Assembly: GCA_023425615.1 (NCBI GenBank)
Contig: JAFACJ010000798.1
Span: 1 to 8,485, forward strand
From: Actinomycetes bacterium
Lineage (GTDB): Bacteria > Actinomycetota > Actinomycetes > Streptosporangiales > Streptosporangiaceae
Length of the DNA stretch: 8,485 nt
Reading direction: 5' to 3'
In this document: one piece after another, positions 1 to 6,273 of the stretch
Layout: each line of letters opens with the position of its first letter
Numbering within the stretch: the stretch's first letter is position 1
Made by a program: the position numbers and the translations under genes
The notes under the pieces: model-generated
Told to the model about the DNA's origin: nothing
Databases searched by the model: none
What the model saw: only the letters and a program-made list of their open reading frames with translations

Positions 1-3
1 AGA

Positions 4-40
4 CCTCGTCCGTTTGCCTCAAAGAAATCCTCTGACGAGG
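4..40 (-). repeat. Inverted repeat in rRNA leader, likely processing or folding hairpin
   Basis: Positions 4-10 (CCTCGTC) and 34-40 (GACGAGG) are perfect 7-base complements separated by 23 bases. In the leader transcript they could form a stem between the boxA/boxC element and the 16S 5' end. rRNA leaders in this group have such stems, some used for RNase III type processing. That role is inferred from position only. Confidence 0.4.
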
Positions 41-105
41 ATGACCAGGAACAATCCCAGAAGAACTGGAAGCCCTGGCCTTGAATGGCACTGACTTTTA
101 GCACG

Positions 106-125
106 CTGTTGAGTTCTCAAGAAAC
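106..125 (-). promoter_or_regulatory. rrn antitermination element (boxA/boxC-like)
   Basis: On the minus strand this reads GTTTCTTGAGAACTCAACAG. The part GAACTCAACAG differs by one base from GAACUCAAUAG, the M. tuberculosis rrn leader RNA bound by NusA. The upstream half resembles the Bacillus rrn boxA (TGTTCTTTGAAAACT). It should recruit Nus factors so that RNA polymerase reads through the long untranslated rRNA operon. The core TTGAGAACTCAA (109-120) is nearly self-complementary. Confidence 0.8.
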
Positions 126-144
126 GGGCTCGCAGTTCGTTTTC

Positions 145-156
145 CGCCTTTCGGCG
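145..156 (-). promoter_or_regulatory. GNRA-capped hairpin upstream of boxA (boxB-like)
   Basis: The transcript would read CGCC-GAAA-GGCG, a perfect 4-base-pair stem with a GAAA tetraloop, flanked by A-rich bases. It lies about 20 bases 5' of the boxA element in the transcript, the position boxB takes in boxB-boxA-boxC leaders. Its function as boxB is inference; the stem is short. Confidence 0.4.
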
Positions 157-178
157 TTTCCCTCGCTGCGATGTTTCT

Positions 179-206
179 AATTTAGCAGATCCGCGCTGAC
201 TGTCAA
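179..206 (-). promoter_or_regulatory. rRNA operon promoter, proximal (P2)
   Basis: On the minus strand a consensus -35 TTGACA (206-201) is followed after 16 bases by the -10 TAAATT (184-179), which fits TAnnnT. Initiation would fall near 171-174, just upstream of the leader hairpin and boxA. The perfect -35 and the position directly ahead of the leader support a principal-sigma (HrdB/SigA type) rRNA promoter. Confidence 0.75.
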
Positions 207-346
207 ATTCAGCTTGTTTCCGCCTGCCATTCCAAAAAAGGCAGTGCAGTAGCACACCTTGGTTTTCCTGGCTTTTTGCCCACCGGCCGGCCGCCGCGGT
301 CTCAGACCGCCCAGGCGTCCCGCGCCCCGGTTGGGCACAAGAGAGA
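207..346. other. Spacer between the two rRNA promoters, no gene seen
   Basis: No credible coding frame was found on either strand. There is a GC-rich palindromic patch around 283-292 (CCGGCCGGCC) and a run of six A at 234-239, but no third clear promoter and no strong terminator. It is most simply the transcribed or upstream spacer between the distal and proximal rrn promoters. Confidence 0.5.
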
Positions 347-375
347 ACTCTACGCTCTCCCCCGTCTTGCGTCAA
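347..375 (-). promoter_or_regulatory. rRNA operon promoter, distal (P1)
   Basis: On the minus strand, -35 TTGACG (375-370), a 17-base spacer, and -10 TAGAGT (352-347). This is a good match to the principal sigma consensus. It begins only 20 bases after the stop codon of the glycosyltransferase gene and about 170 bases upstream of the proximal promoter. Tandem promoters ahead of rRNA operons are usual in actinomycetes. Confidence 0.68.
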
Positions 376-395
376 ACTAAACCGGAAGACCGCTC

Positions 396-1265
396 TCAGA
401 CGATGGGCGGGCGACCCGTGCGGGTCATCCGCCACGCCGTCTTCCAGCCGATGGGTCGGCGGGGTCCGGCGTCGTCGCGGAAGCCTTCCGCGAAGCCCTT
501 GAACCAGGGCTTCAAGGCGTCCATCTTACGCTCGCGCACCACCGTCAGCGCCACCCAATCGGCGAGATACACCGCGGCGATCGGCCACGGCAGGTTCCGC
601 TTCGCCAGCCACACCCGGTTGCGCGCGTTGTAGCGGTAGAAGACCGTGTGCCTTGTCGCCAGGGTCGGCGGATGGCACATCACGGACTCCGCGTCGTAGA
701 TGATCCGGTAGCCGGCGTTCATCGCCTGCCACGCCAGATCCGTCTCCTCGTGGGCGAAGAAGAAGTTCTCCGGCAGTCCCCCGCCGGCGTCGAAGGCGGC
801 ACGGCGCATCGCGCACGCGCCGCCCAGGAACGTCGTGACGGCGGAGGAGCGGTCGGGGTCGCCCGCGCGCAGGCGCGGGACGTGGCGGCGCTGTCCGGGG
901 CCGCCGTCCGGGTCCTTGATCTGGAAGGAGACGATGCCGAGCCCGGGGTCCGCGTCGAACATCGAGCGGAGTCTCTTGAACAGCTCGAGGGACGGGTAGT
1001 AGCCGTCGTCGTCCAGGAAGACGATGAGGTCACCGGTCGTCTCCTGGACGCCGCGGTTGCGTCCGGCGGGGACGCCGATGTTCTCCGGCAGCAGCAGCGT
1101 CTTGATCCGCGCGTCGTCCAGCGGGGGCGTCCAGTCACCGCGCACCCCGTTGCCGACGATGACGACCTCGACGTCCACGTCCTTCTGGTTGAGCGCGCTG
1201 CGGATGGCCCGGTCCAGTTCGACCGGCCGGTTCCCCATCGTCAGCACCACGACCGAGAGCGTCAC
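396..1265 (-). CDS. Family-2 glycosyltransferase (GT-A fold)
   Basis: A 289-residue protein, probably cytoplasmic or membrane-associated, that transfers a sugar from a nucleotide sugar to an unknown acceptor. Seen: the N-terminal Rossmann-like strand TLSVVVLTMGNRP (2-14); the LPENIGVPAGRNRG segment (59-72) that positions the nucleotide; the metal-binding DDD triad in FLDDDG (85-87); GGACAMRR (148-155); and the acceptor-side acidic motif EETD (173-176), followed by YNARNRVWL (212-220). This pattern resembles rhamnosyl-type GT2 enzymes, but the sugar cannot be read from sequence. The start is GTG, with AGAGG 8 bases upstream, and the gene follows the CDP-alcohol phosphotransferase by 25 bases, so it is the last gene of the operon. 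The role in decorating the operon's product is inferred. No terminator is visible after the stop; an rRNA promoter starts 20 bases on. Confidence 0.9.
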   Translation of the reverse strand: MTLSVVVLTMGNRPVELDRAIRSALNQKDVDVEVVIVGNGVRGDWTPPLDDARIKTLLLPENIGVPAGRNRGVQETTGDLIVFLDDDGYYPSLELFKRLRSMFDADPGLGIVSFQIKDPDGGPGQRRHVPRLRAGDPDRSSAVTTFLGGACAMRRAAFDAGGGLPENFFFAHEETDLAWQAMNAGYRIIYDAESVMCHPPTLATRHTVFYRYNARNRVWLAKRNLPWPIAAVYLADWVALTVVRERKMDALKPWFKGFAEGFRDDAGPRRPIGWKTAWRMTRTGRPPIV

Positions 1266-1290
1266 ACCAACAACCTCTTCTACCTCAGAC

Positions 1291-2169
1291 TCATTTCAGC
1301 CGCCGGGAGGCGACGATGCTCACGAAGTGCAGGACCGTCTGCAGCACCGCGACCGCGGCGACGGCCACCAGCAGCCCCCTGGTCACCGACCATTCGAGCG
1401 GCTCACCGAAGTAGCTCGCCGGACCCGACTCCAGCGGCGTGTACGCGAACCAGCCCCTGTCGCCCGGGACGGGCAGGTCGAGCACGAGGTCCAGCACGGC
1501 CGCGGCGAGGATGAGCAGGGAGAGCTCGACGGCGCCGATGATGCGGTGGAACTTCAGCAGTGACGCCGCCTGGCGGGCCAGGGCCAGCCAGGTCGCGCTG
1601 GGCCGCAGTGCCCGGTCGCCGCCCGGCGGGTCGGCGGGCAGCCCCGACTTGGCGCGGGCCACCACCACGTTGTCGGTCTCGGCCTTGATGAGGGCGACGC
1701 CGAGGGCGCCGAGCAGGCCCAGCATGATCCAGCCGCCCTGGCTCCAGGGTGTCTCGAACTGCCGCTCGGCGCGGAAGCCGAGGCCGATGACGACGGAGAC
1801 CTCGGAGAAGTAGTGGCCGAGCCGGTCCAGGTAGACGCCCGTGATGGACGTCCTGCCGGTGATCCGGGCCACCTCTCCGTCCGTGCAGTCCAGGATCAGG
1901 TAGAGCTGGACGAGCACGGCGCCGACGATCGCGCCGGTCAGGCCGGGCATCAGCCCGAAGGCGAAGCCGGCGCCGATCCCCGCGAGGATCATCAGATAGG
2001 TCAGCTGGTTGGGCGAGAACCCGATCCGCAGCGACACCCAGGTCAAGAGCGGCGACAGCGAGCGGGCGTAGAGCCGTCCGGCCCAGTGCTCCTCGTTGCG
2101 GCGCTCCTTCAGGCCGGGGGGCTGGCCCTTCTCACGGATCTCCCGGAGAGTGTGGTTCCTGGGTGGCAT
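1291..2169 (-). CDS. CDP-alcohol phosphotransferase-like membrane protein with altered fourth aspartate
   Basis: A 292-residue integral membrane protein. CDP-alcohol phosphotransferases move a phospho-alcohol from a CDP carrier to a lipid or polyol acceptor, releasing CMP. Seen: a soluble N-terminus (1-50), then FSPNQLTYLM (51-60) opening the first membrane helix, and the family signature with D94, D97-G98, A101-R102, G111 and D115. The expected fourth aspartate is H119 (LDRLGHY). Further hydrophobic helices lie near 76-94, 122-132, 146-163, 208-230 and 263-286. D94, D97 and D115 are the metal ligands known from family structures; the fourth Asp is the proposed catalytic base, so activity may differ. 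The ATG lies one base after the upstream stop (TGAGATG). AGGAG is rather far away at 13 bases, so translation is probably coupled. An in-frame extension further upstream is possible on paper but overlaps the dehydrogenase and looks non-coding. Confidence 0.88.
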   Translation of the reverse strand: MPPRNHTLREIREKGQPPGLKERRNEEHWAGRLYARSLSPLLTWVSLRIGFSPNQLTYLMILAGIGAGFAFGLMPGLTGAIVGAVLVQLYLILDCTDGEVARITGRTSITGVYLDRLGHYFSEVSVVIGLGFRAERQFETPWSQGGWIMLGLLGALGVALIKAETDNVVVARAKSGLPADPPGGDRALRPSATWLALARQAASLLKFHRIIGAVELSLLILAAAVLDLVLDLPVPGDRGWFAYTPLESGPASYFGEPLEWSVTRGLLVAVAAVAVLQTVLHFVSIVASRRLK

Positions 2170-2170
2170 C

Positions 2171-3226
2171 TCAGCTACCGAACTCCTGTAGGTACTTGCC
2201 CACCGCGGTGAGGATCTTCGCCTCGTCCAGGTTGAGGTACTCCAGGACGGTGTAGCGGCCCGGCCGGGTGGACGGCGCGAAGGCGACCGCCTGCGCGAAC
2301 TGCTCGGCGGTGAGCCCGACGTCACCGGGGACCAGGGGCAGCCGGTGACGGCTCAGGCAGTCGACGACGATCCCCAGGCGTGCCGGGTCCTCGCCGAGGT
2401 ACTCGCGGCGCAGGAAGTGGCAGAACGCGGCACCGAGGCCGGCGAGTTCGCCGTGGTTGCCGGCGCCGGGGAAGAGCCGGTCGATGGCGTGCAGGATCTC
2501 GTGGTCGCCGCCGCTGGCCGGCTGGGACGAGCCCGCGAACGACATCGCCATGCCCGACAGGACCAGGCCCTCGGCGAGCACGGTGAGGAACGCGTCGGAC
2601 TCGATCGAGGCGGGCTGGTGGATGAGGGCCTCGGCGGCGGTGCGGGCGACGGTCAGCGCCAGCCTGTCGATGGGCTCGCCGGTCTCGGCGTGCGCCAGTT
2701 CCCAGTCGGAGACGGCGGACAGGTTGCTGACGACGTCGCCGACGCCCGAGCGCACCAGGCCCTCGGGCGCGGCGCGCACGTAGTCCAGGTCGACGATCAT
2801 CGCGATGGGCATGACGACGCCGAAGGAGCCCTTGCCCTTGTCGTGCTCCAGTGAGGCGACCGGGGAGCAGATGCCGTCGTGCGAGAGGTTCGTGGCGACC
2901 GACACCATCGGGATGCCGGCGAGGGTCGCCGCGTACTTGGTGGCGTCGATGGTCTTGCCGCCGCCGATCGCGACGACCGCCTCGTAGGAGCCGCCGCGCA
3001 ACTGGCCGCCGAGCTGGACGGCGGCGTCGACGGTGCCGCCCGGTACCCGGAAGACCTCGCAGTCGGCGAGGGTGGGCCGGACGTGCTCGGCGATCACGTC
3101 GCCCTGTCCCGGCCCGACCGCGACGGCGACCCGGCCCTCGGTGGCGATCCGCCGGTCGGCCAGCAGTTCGCCGAGGGACGCGATCGCGCCGCGCCGCACG
3201 TCGATGGACAGCGGCGCGGTCAGCAT
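2171..3226 (-). CDS. sn-glycerol-1-phosphate dehydrogenase-like (EgsA/AraM family) alcohol dehydrogenase
   Basis: A 351-residue member of the iron/zinc alcohol dehydrogenase and dehydroquinate synthase-like superfamily. EgsA/AraM enzymes reduce dihydroxyacetone phosphate to sn-glycerol-1-phosphate with NAD(P)H. Seen: an N-terminal nucleotide-binding half with GGGKTIDATKYAA (88-100), the hinge motif SHDGICSP (115-122) with probable metal ligand D117, then GGDHEILHAID (239-249), giving H242 and H246, and NHGELAGLG (257-265), giving H258. The Asp plus two His metal set and the length match the G1P dehydrogenases better than general butanol-type enzymes. The ATG is 5 bases after the nucleotidyltransferase stop and has no clear ribosome site, so coupled translation is likely. 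Within the operon it could supply the phospho-alcohol that is activated and transferred. The substrate could also be another keto-sugar phosphate; the sequence alone does not settle it. Confidence 0.85.
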   Translation of the reverse strand: MLTAPLSIDVRRGAIASLGELLADRRIATEGRVAVAVGPGQGDVIAEHVRPTLADCEVFRVPGGTVDAAVQLGGQLRGGSYEAVVAIGGGKTIDATKYAATLAGIPMVSVATNLSHDGICSPVASLEHDKGKGSFGVVMPIAMIVDLDYVRAAPEGLVRSGVGDVVSNLSAVSDWELAHAETGEPIDRLALTVARTAAEALIHQPASIESDAFLTVLAEGLVLSGMAMSFAGSSQPASGGDHEILHAIDRLFPGAGNHGELAGLGAAFCHFLRREYLGEDPARLGIVVDCLSRHRLPLVPGDVGLTAEQFAQAVAFAPSTRPGRYTVLEYLNLDEAKILTAVGKYLQEFGS

Positions 3227-3231
3227 CCGCG

Positions 3232-3963
3232 TCAGTAGCGGCACGCGATCTCCCTGGCCTTGGCGAGGTCCTCGTGGTTGTCGACCTCGACCCAGTCGAC
3301 CTCGCCGATGGGGGCGACGGAGATGGTGCCGCCCCGGTTCACGTACTCCTGGTAGCCGTCCTCGTAGTAGAGGTCGGTGTCCTTCTCGAAGGTCGCCTTC
3401 AGCGCGTCGGCGAGGGCCTCGGCGGCGGCGGGCTCCAGCAGGGTGGCGCCGATGTACTCGCCGGCGGCGTCGGCCGGGTCCATCAGCTTGGTGATGCGCT
3501 GGAGGGTCCCCTCGGGCGAGAGGATGACCTTCATCTCCTCGTCCGCCAGTTTTTTCACGTTGTCCACCGCCAGGAGGATGTCCGGACCGCGGTGGGCGAG
3601 TAGCGTCTTCTCGACCGAGACCGGGTGGACGGTGTCGCCGTTGACCATGAGGACGCCCTTGGCGAAGTGCTCGCGGGCCAGCCACATGGAGTAGGCGTTG
3701 TTCCACTCCTCGGCCTTGTCGTTGTGCACGAGCGTGATCTTCACGCCGTACTTCGCCTCCAGTGCCTCCTTGCGCTCCTCGACGGCGCCGGCGCAGTAGC
3801 CCACGACGATGACGATCTCCTCCAGACCGACCTCGGCCAGGTTCTGCAACGCGATGTCCATGATGGTGGTCTCACCATCGACCGGCACCAGGGCCTTCGG
3901 CAGGGTGTCGGTGTAAGGGCGGAGCCGACGCCCCGCGCCCGCCGCCAGAATCATGCCGATCAT
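3232..3963 (-). CDS. LicC-like phospho-alcohol / sugar-phosphate nucleotidyltransferase
   Basis: A 243-residue soluble nucleotidyltransferase that would couple a phospho-alcohol or sugar phosphate to an NTP, releasing pyrophosphate. Seen: the signature loop LAAGAGRRLRPYTDTLPK (6-23) that binds the nucleotide and activates the phosphate; NDKAEEWNNAYS (81-92), which resembles the NNxYS segment of LicC-type phosphocholine cytidylyltransferases; NGD (108-110) and WVEVDNHEDL (224-233) for the metal-binding aspartates. The length is that of single-domain LicC or RmlA-like enzymes, with no hexapeptide tail. Start: ATG with AGGAGG 7 bases upstream, overlapping the previous stop as ATGA. Together with two CDP-alcohol phosphotransferases, CTP is the likely nucleotide, and the neighbouring dehydrogenase's product is a possible substrate (inference). 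Alternatives are inositol phosphate or phosphocholine. Confidence 0.88.
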   Translation of the reverse strand: MIGMILAAGAGRRLRPYTDTLPKALVPVDGETTIMDIALQNLAEVGLEEIVIVVGYCAGAVEERKEALEAKYGVKITLVHNDKAEEWNNAYSMWLAREHFAKGVLMVNGDTVHPVSVEKTLLAHRGPDILLAVDNVKKLADEEMKVILSPEGTLQRITKLMDPADAAGEYIGATLLEPAAAEALADALKATFEKDTDLYYEDGYQEYVNRGGTISVAPIGEVDWVEVDNHEDLAKAREIACRY

Positions 3964-4613
3964 GCGCCGGCCTCCTCTTCCAGATCAACTTCGGCACCTG
4001 TGCTGCCGCGTTCGGTCTCCAGCCAGGTCCGGACACTCTCCCACCCGAAGAGCACGCCCAGATAAAGGGCGAGGACGGCGTAGGCGGGGGTGGTGACACC
4101 GAGCAGCGCCGCCACCGCGGCGATCAGCGTCCGGCCGTCCCAGCCCAGTCCTGCCTGGTACACCCAGTCGGGCGGCCACAGCCCCTGGCGGGTCCGGTAG
4201 ACGGTGTCGTAGTGGTGGTAGACCAGCACGGCGAGCAGCGTGTACACCAGCGCCCGTGGAACCCCCTGGCTGAACCCGAGCACGGCCAGGTAACCATACT
4301 CGATCGCCCTGATGAGCGGGGGTACGAGCCAATCGAGACGTCCGCCGTGCGGATGGGCCGAGGTGGGTCCGGCCAGCGCCAGGAGCAGCACCGCCGGCGC
4401 CGCCAGCACCGCGGCGTTCTCCATCCGGGTGCCCAGGACCAGCACGGCGGCCGTCAGCACCCCGGCGAGCAGGGTGGGGGCCAGCGGTCCCATCCCTCCC
4501 CCGGCCAGCCCTCCCAGAAGGCGGGAGAGGGTCCCGTCGTCACGGTAGGCCCGCTGCTGCGCGGTACGCGGATCGTGGCGCGCCTCGGGGCGCGGTGCGG
4601 TGTCAACGGTCAT
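3960..4613 (-). CDS. DUF5941-like multi-pass membrane protein
   Basis: A 217-residue membrane protein of unknown function. Seen: a hydrophilic N-terminus (1-40), hydrophobic segments near 44-62, 67-83, 118-133, 162-173 and 176-191, and an acidic C-terminus (LEEEAGA). Between the helices are IRAIEYGYLAVLGFSQG (101-117) and YHHYDTVYR (132-140), rich in aromatic and charged residues, followed by WPPDWVYQAGLGWDG (146-160). I recall such a domain (DUF5941) occurring with CDP-alcohol phosphotransferases in actinomycetes, sometimes fused; this match is from memory. The ATG overlaps the stop of the fused CDP-alcohol phosphotransferase gene by ATGA, with GAGG 8 bases upstream, and its own stop overlaps the next ATG in the same way. 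Tight coupling suggests it acts as a partner of the preceding enzyme. A longer upstream reading in this frame is only a shadow of that gene. Confidence 0.83.
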   Translation of the reverse strand: MTVDTAPRPEARHDPRTAQQRAYRDDGTLSRLLGGLAGGGMGPLAPTLLAGVLTAAVLVLGTRMENAAVLAAPAVLLLALAGPTSAHPHGGRLDWLVPPLIRAIEYGYLAVLGFSQGVPRALVYTLLAVLVYHHYDTVYRTRQGLWPPDWVYQAGLGWDGRTLIAAVAALLGVTTPAYAVLALYLGVLFGWESVRTWLETERGSTGAEVDLEEEAGA

Positions 4614-6193
4614 GCCAGAGACCTCAGGATGCGGCCGGAGAGGGTGTAGGCGGCGGCGAGCCCGCCCCAGGCGAGAAGGGCGAGGAAGGTGACGCGGGCG
4701 TCGAAGAACGCCGCGGTCAGGGCGATGAGGGCGAAGCGCTCGCCGATCGGCAGGATGATGATCTTCTTGGCCCAGCGGGCGCCGGGGATGCGCTCCAGGG
4801 CCGCGCTCACCCGGACCGCCAGCATGCCGAGGCCGCCGCGGCGGGCGTGGCGGGCGGCGGGGGGCGGGTCGAGGAGGCTGTCGTCGGGGGCGTCCAGCGG
4901 GATCTCCCTGATCGGCGCGGGCGGCGTCGCCCCCTTGTGGACGGCGAAGCTGAAGTCGACCATGTGGCGGCAGGTCTGCAGGATGATCACCGCGCAGGCC
5001 AGGCTCCAGACGTCGCCAGAGTGGGTGACGCCGTAGCCGACGGCCAGGCCCGCGTAGGCCAGATACTCCTTGGCGCGGTCGAAGGTGGCGTCCAGCCAGG
5101 CGCCCAGGGTGGAGAACTGGCGGGTGTAGCGGGCGACCTGGCCGTCCACGCAGTCGAAGACGAACGCGAAGTACAGCAGGATCCCGCCGGTGACCAGGCC
5201 CGTCCTGGTGCCCTCGGCGAACCACAGCGCGGCGATCGCGGCGATCGCCATGGAGATGCAGGTCACCATGTTGGGGGTCAGCCGCATCCGTGCCGCCCAG
5301 CGGGCGATGTACTTGGAGTAGCTGCTGACGAAGTAGGTGGTGAAGAACCCGTCGTTGGACTTGACCGCGGCGTCCAGCCTGACCCTGTCCTCGTCGACCG
5401 ACTCCACGGCACGGCGTGCCGCCGTCGCCTGCTCGGGGGTGAGCGCCCGCTCGCAGACCAGGACGTCGACGTTGCGGGCGCTCACCCGGACGCCGGAGCG
5501 CACCAGGGCGACCAGCAGGAGCGCGGCGGCGTCGTCGCCGCGCGGGGGCGTGGTGCCGAGGACGGGATGCTGCTCGACGTGCCGGTCGAATTCATCACGC
5601 GCGTCGTTGTCGACGAAGACCTCGGGGCCTTCGGCGGCGCGGCGGCCCAGCTGGCGGACCGGGACGTCCACCCGGGGCAGCAGGTCGATCAGCATGGTCA
5701 GCCTGTCGCACAGGTCGGCGAGGACCGCGGTGTCGACGATCTTCATGGCGCCGCGGAAGACGCCGTCGGGGTCGGTGACCTGGTGGAAGGGCGAGCCGGC
5801 CGAGACCACCCGGCGGCGGGCGATGCGGACGGCGGGCCGCGTCCCGGTGACCGGCTGCTTGGCGGTGACCGCGGTGGTGCCCTTGTCGCGCAGCAGCCGG
5901 ATCAGGAGTTCCTCGCTGAGCACGAGGTCGGCGTGCGCGAGGTAGAGCTCCCCGGTGGCACGTGCCAGCTTGCCGATCTCGAACAGGTCGGTCGCCAGGT
6001 CCGGCGACTCGATCACCTTGCGCCCGTTCTTGCGCAGGACCGAGGCCGCCTCGGGCCGGGCGACGACGCGCACGTCCGATACGTTGTGTGCCGCCAGCTG
6101 CCTCAGCAGCCGGTCGAGCACGGACAGCCGGTCGTCATAGGCGAGCTCGGCTGCCGGGTCGCCTGGCTCGGTGGCCAGCACCACGAACGTCAC
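4610..6193 (-). CDS. Fusion of degenerate nucleotidyltransferase-like domain and CDP-alcohol phosphotransferase
   Basis: A 527-residue two-domain membrane protein. Residues 1 to about 240 look like a nucleotidyltransferase fold (MTFVVLATEPG; ELYLAHADLVLSEELL at 82-97; RGAMKIVD at 147-154), but the glycine-rich GxGxRL...PK loop is absent, so this part is probably not catalytic. A linker with KSNDGFFTTYFVSSYSKYIA (278-297) leads into a complete CDP-alcohol phosphotransferase domain: LTPNMVT (305-311), then D347, D350-G351, A354-R355, G364, D368, D372. Membrane helices are near 308-325, 332-347, 376-388, 396-407, 484-498 and 502-516. The order nucleotidyltransferase plus phosphotransferase matches the archaeal and Thermotoga IPCT/DIPPS enzymes of di-inositol-phosphate synthesis. 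The true substrates are unknown. Start: GTG with GGAGG 6 bases upstream. It is the first gene of the six-gene operon and overlaps the next by ATGA. Confidence 0.9.
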   Translation of the reverse strand: MTFVVLATEPGDPAAELAYDDRLSVLDRLLRQLAAHNVSDVRVVARPEAASVLRKNGRKVIESPDLATDLFEIGKLARATGELYLAHADLVLSEELLIRLLRDKGTTAVTAKQPVTGTRPAVRIARRRVVSAGSPFHQVTDPDGVFRGAMKIVDTAVLADLCDRLTMLIDLLPRVDVPVRQLGRRAAEGPEVFVDNDARDEFDRHVEQHPVLGTTPPRGDDAAALLLVALVRSGVRVSARNVDVLVCERALTPEQATAARRAVESVDEDRVRLDAAVKSNDGFFTTYFVSSYSKYIARWAARMRLTPNMVTCISMAIAAIAALWFAEGTRTGLVTGGILLYFAFVFDCVDGQVARYTRQFSTLGAWLDATFDRAKEYLAYAGLAVGYGVTHSGDVWSLACAVIILQTCRHMVDFSFAVHKGATPPAPIREIPLDAPDDSLLDPPPAARHARRGGLGMLAVRVSAALERIPGARWAKKIIILPIGERFALIALTAAFFDARVTFLALLAWGGLAAAYTLSGRILRSLA

Positions 6194-6273
6194 CCGCGGC
6201 CTCCAACACAGCAGGTCAGATCACAAAGCCCTCAGCCTAGTGGGTGTACGGGCGGGAAACTGAGGAGTAGCAG
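6194..6273. promoter_or_regulatory. Divergent intergenic region between the operon and the IspD-type gene
   Basis: Eighty bases separate two divergent start codons, so promoters for both directions should lie here or in the adjoining coding ends. Ribosome sites are clear: GGAGG for the minus gene (6204-6200) and GAGGAG for the plus gene (6262-6267). A TAGGCT at 6242-6237 on the minus strand could be a -10, but no good -35 accompanies it, and I see no convincing plus-strand promoter or operator repeat. Confidence 0.45.

Larger units (their letters stand above)
1..173 (-). promoter_or_regulatory. rRNA operon leader (16S gene lies just beyond the left edge)
   Basis: Read on the minus strand, this stretch carries the hallmarks of an actinobacterial rrn leader: a strong promoter just upstream, then a small GNRA hairpin, then the conserved element GTTTCTTGAGAACTCAACAG followed by a CGTGCTAAAAGTCA stretch, as seen ahead of 16S genes in Streptomyces and mycobacteria. 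It is clearly AT-richer than the rest of the window and has no convincing codon structure. The 16S start itself (the AGAGTTTGATCCTGGCTCAG region) is not present, so it should lie left of position 1. The leader would be transcribed and removed during rRNA maturation. The assignment rests on remembered leader sequences, not on an alignment. Confidence 0.82.

Noticed and set aside
234..255. Terminator-like GTGC-TACT-GCAC stem followed by six T on the minus strand
   Set aside because: The stem is only 4 base pairs, and it would sit between the two rRNA promoters, where termination makes little sense.
19..435. Open frame of 138 codons on the minus strand over the left end
   Set aside because: It lies across the rRNA promoters, boxA/boxC and leader hairpins, lacks the GC3 pattern of the real genes and resembles no protein family.
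648..1514. Plus-strand frame opposite the glycosyltransferase
   Set aside because: The opposite strand has clear family motifs; this frame is compositionally biased and spans the end of one real gene and the start of another.
3227..3706. N-terminal extension of the dehydrogenase frame
   Set aside because: The extra 160 residues are Arg/Gly/Pro-rich and overlap the well-supported nucleotidyltransferase gene; the ATG at 3226 gives a family-typical length.
4614..5225. N-terminal extension of the DUF5941-like frame
   Set aside because: It is an Arg/Pro-rich shadow of the upstream CDP-alcohol phosphotransferase gene; the ATG with GAGG site at 4613 is a better start.
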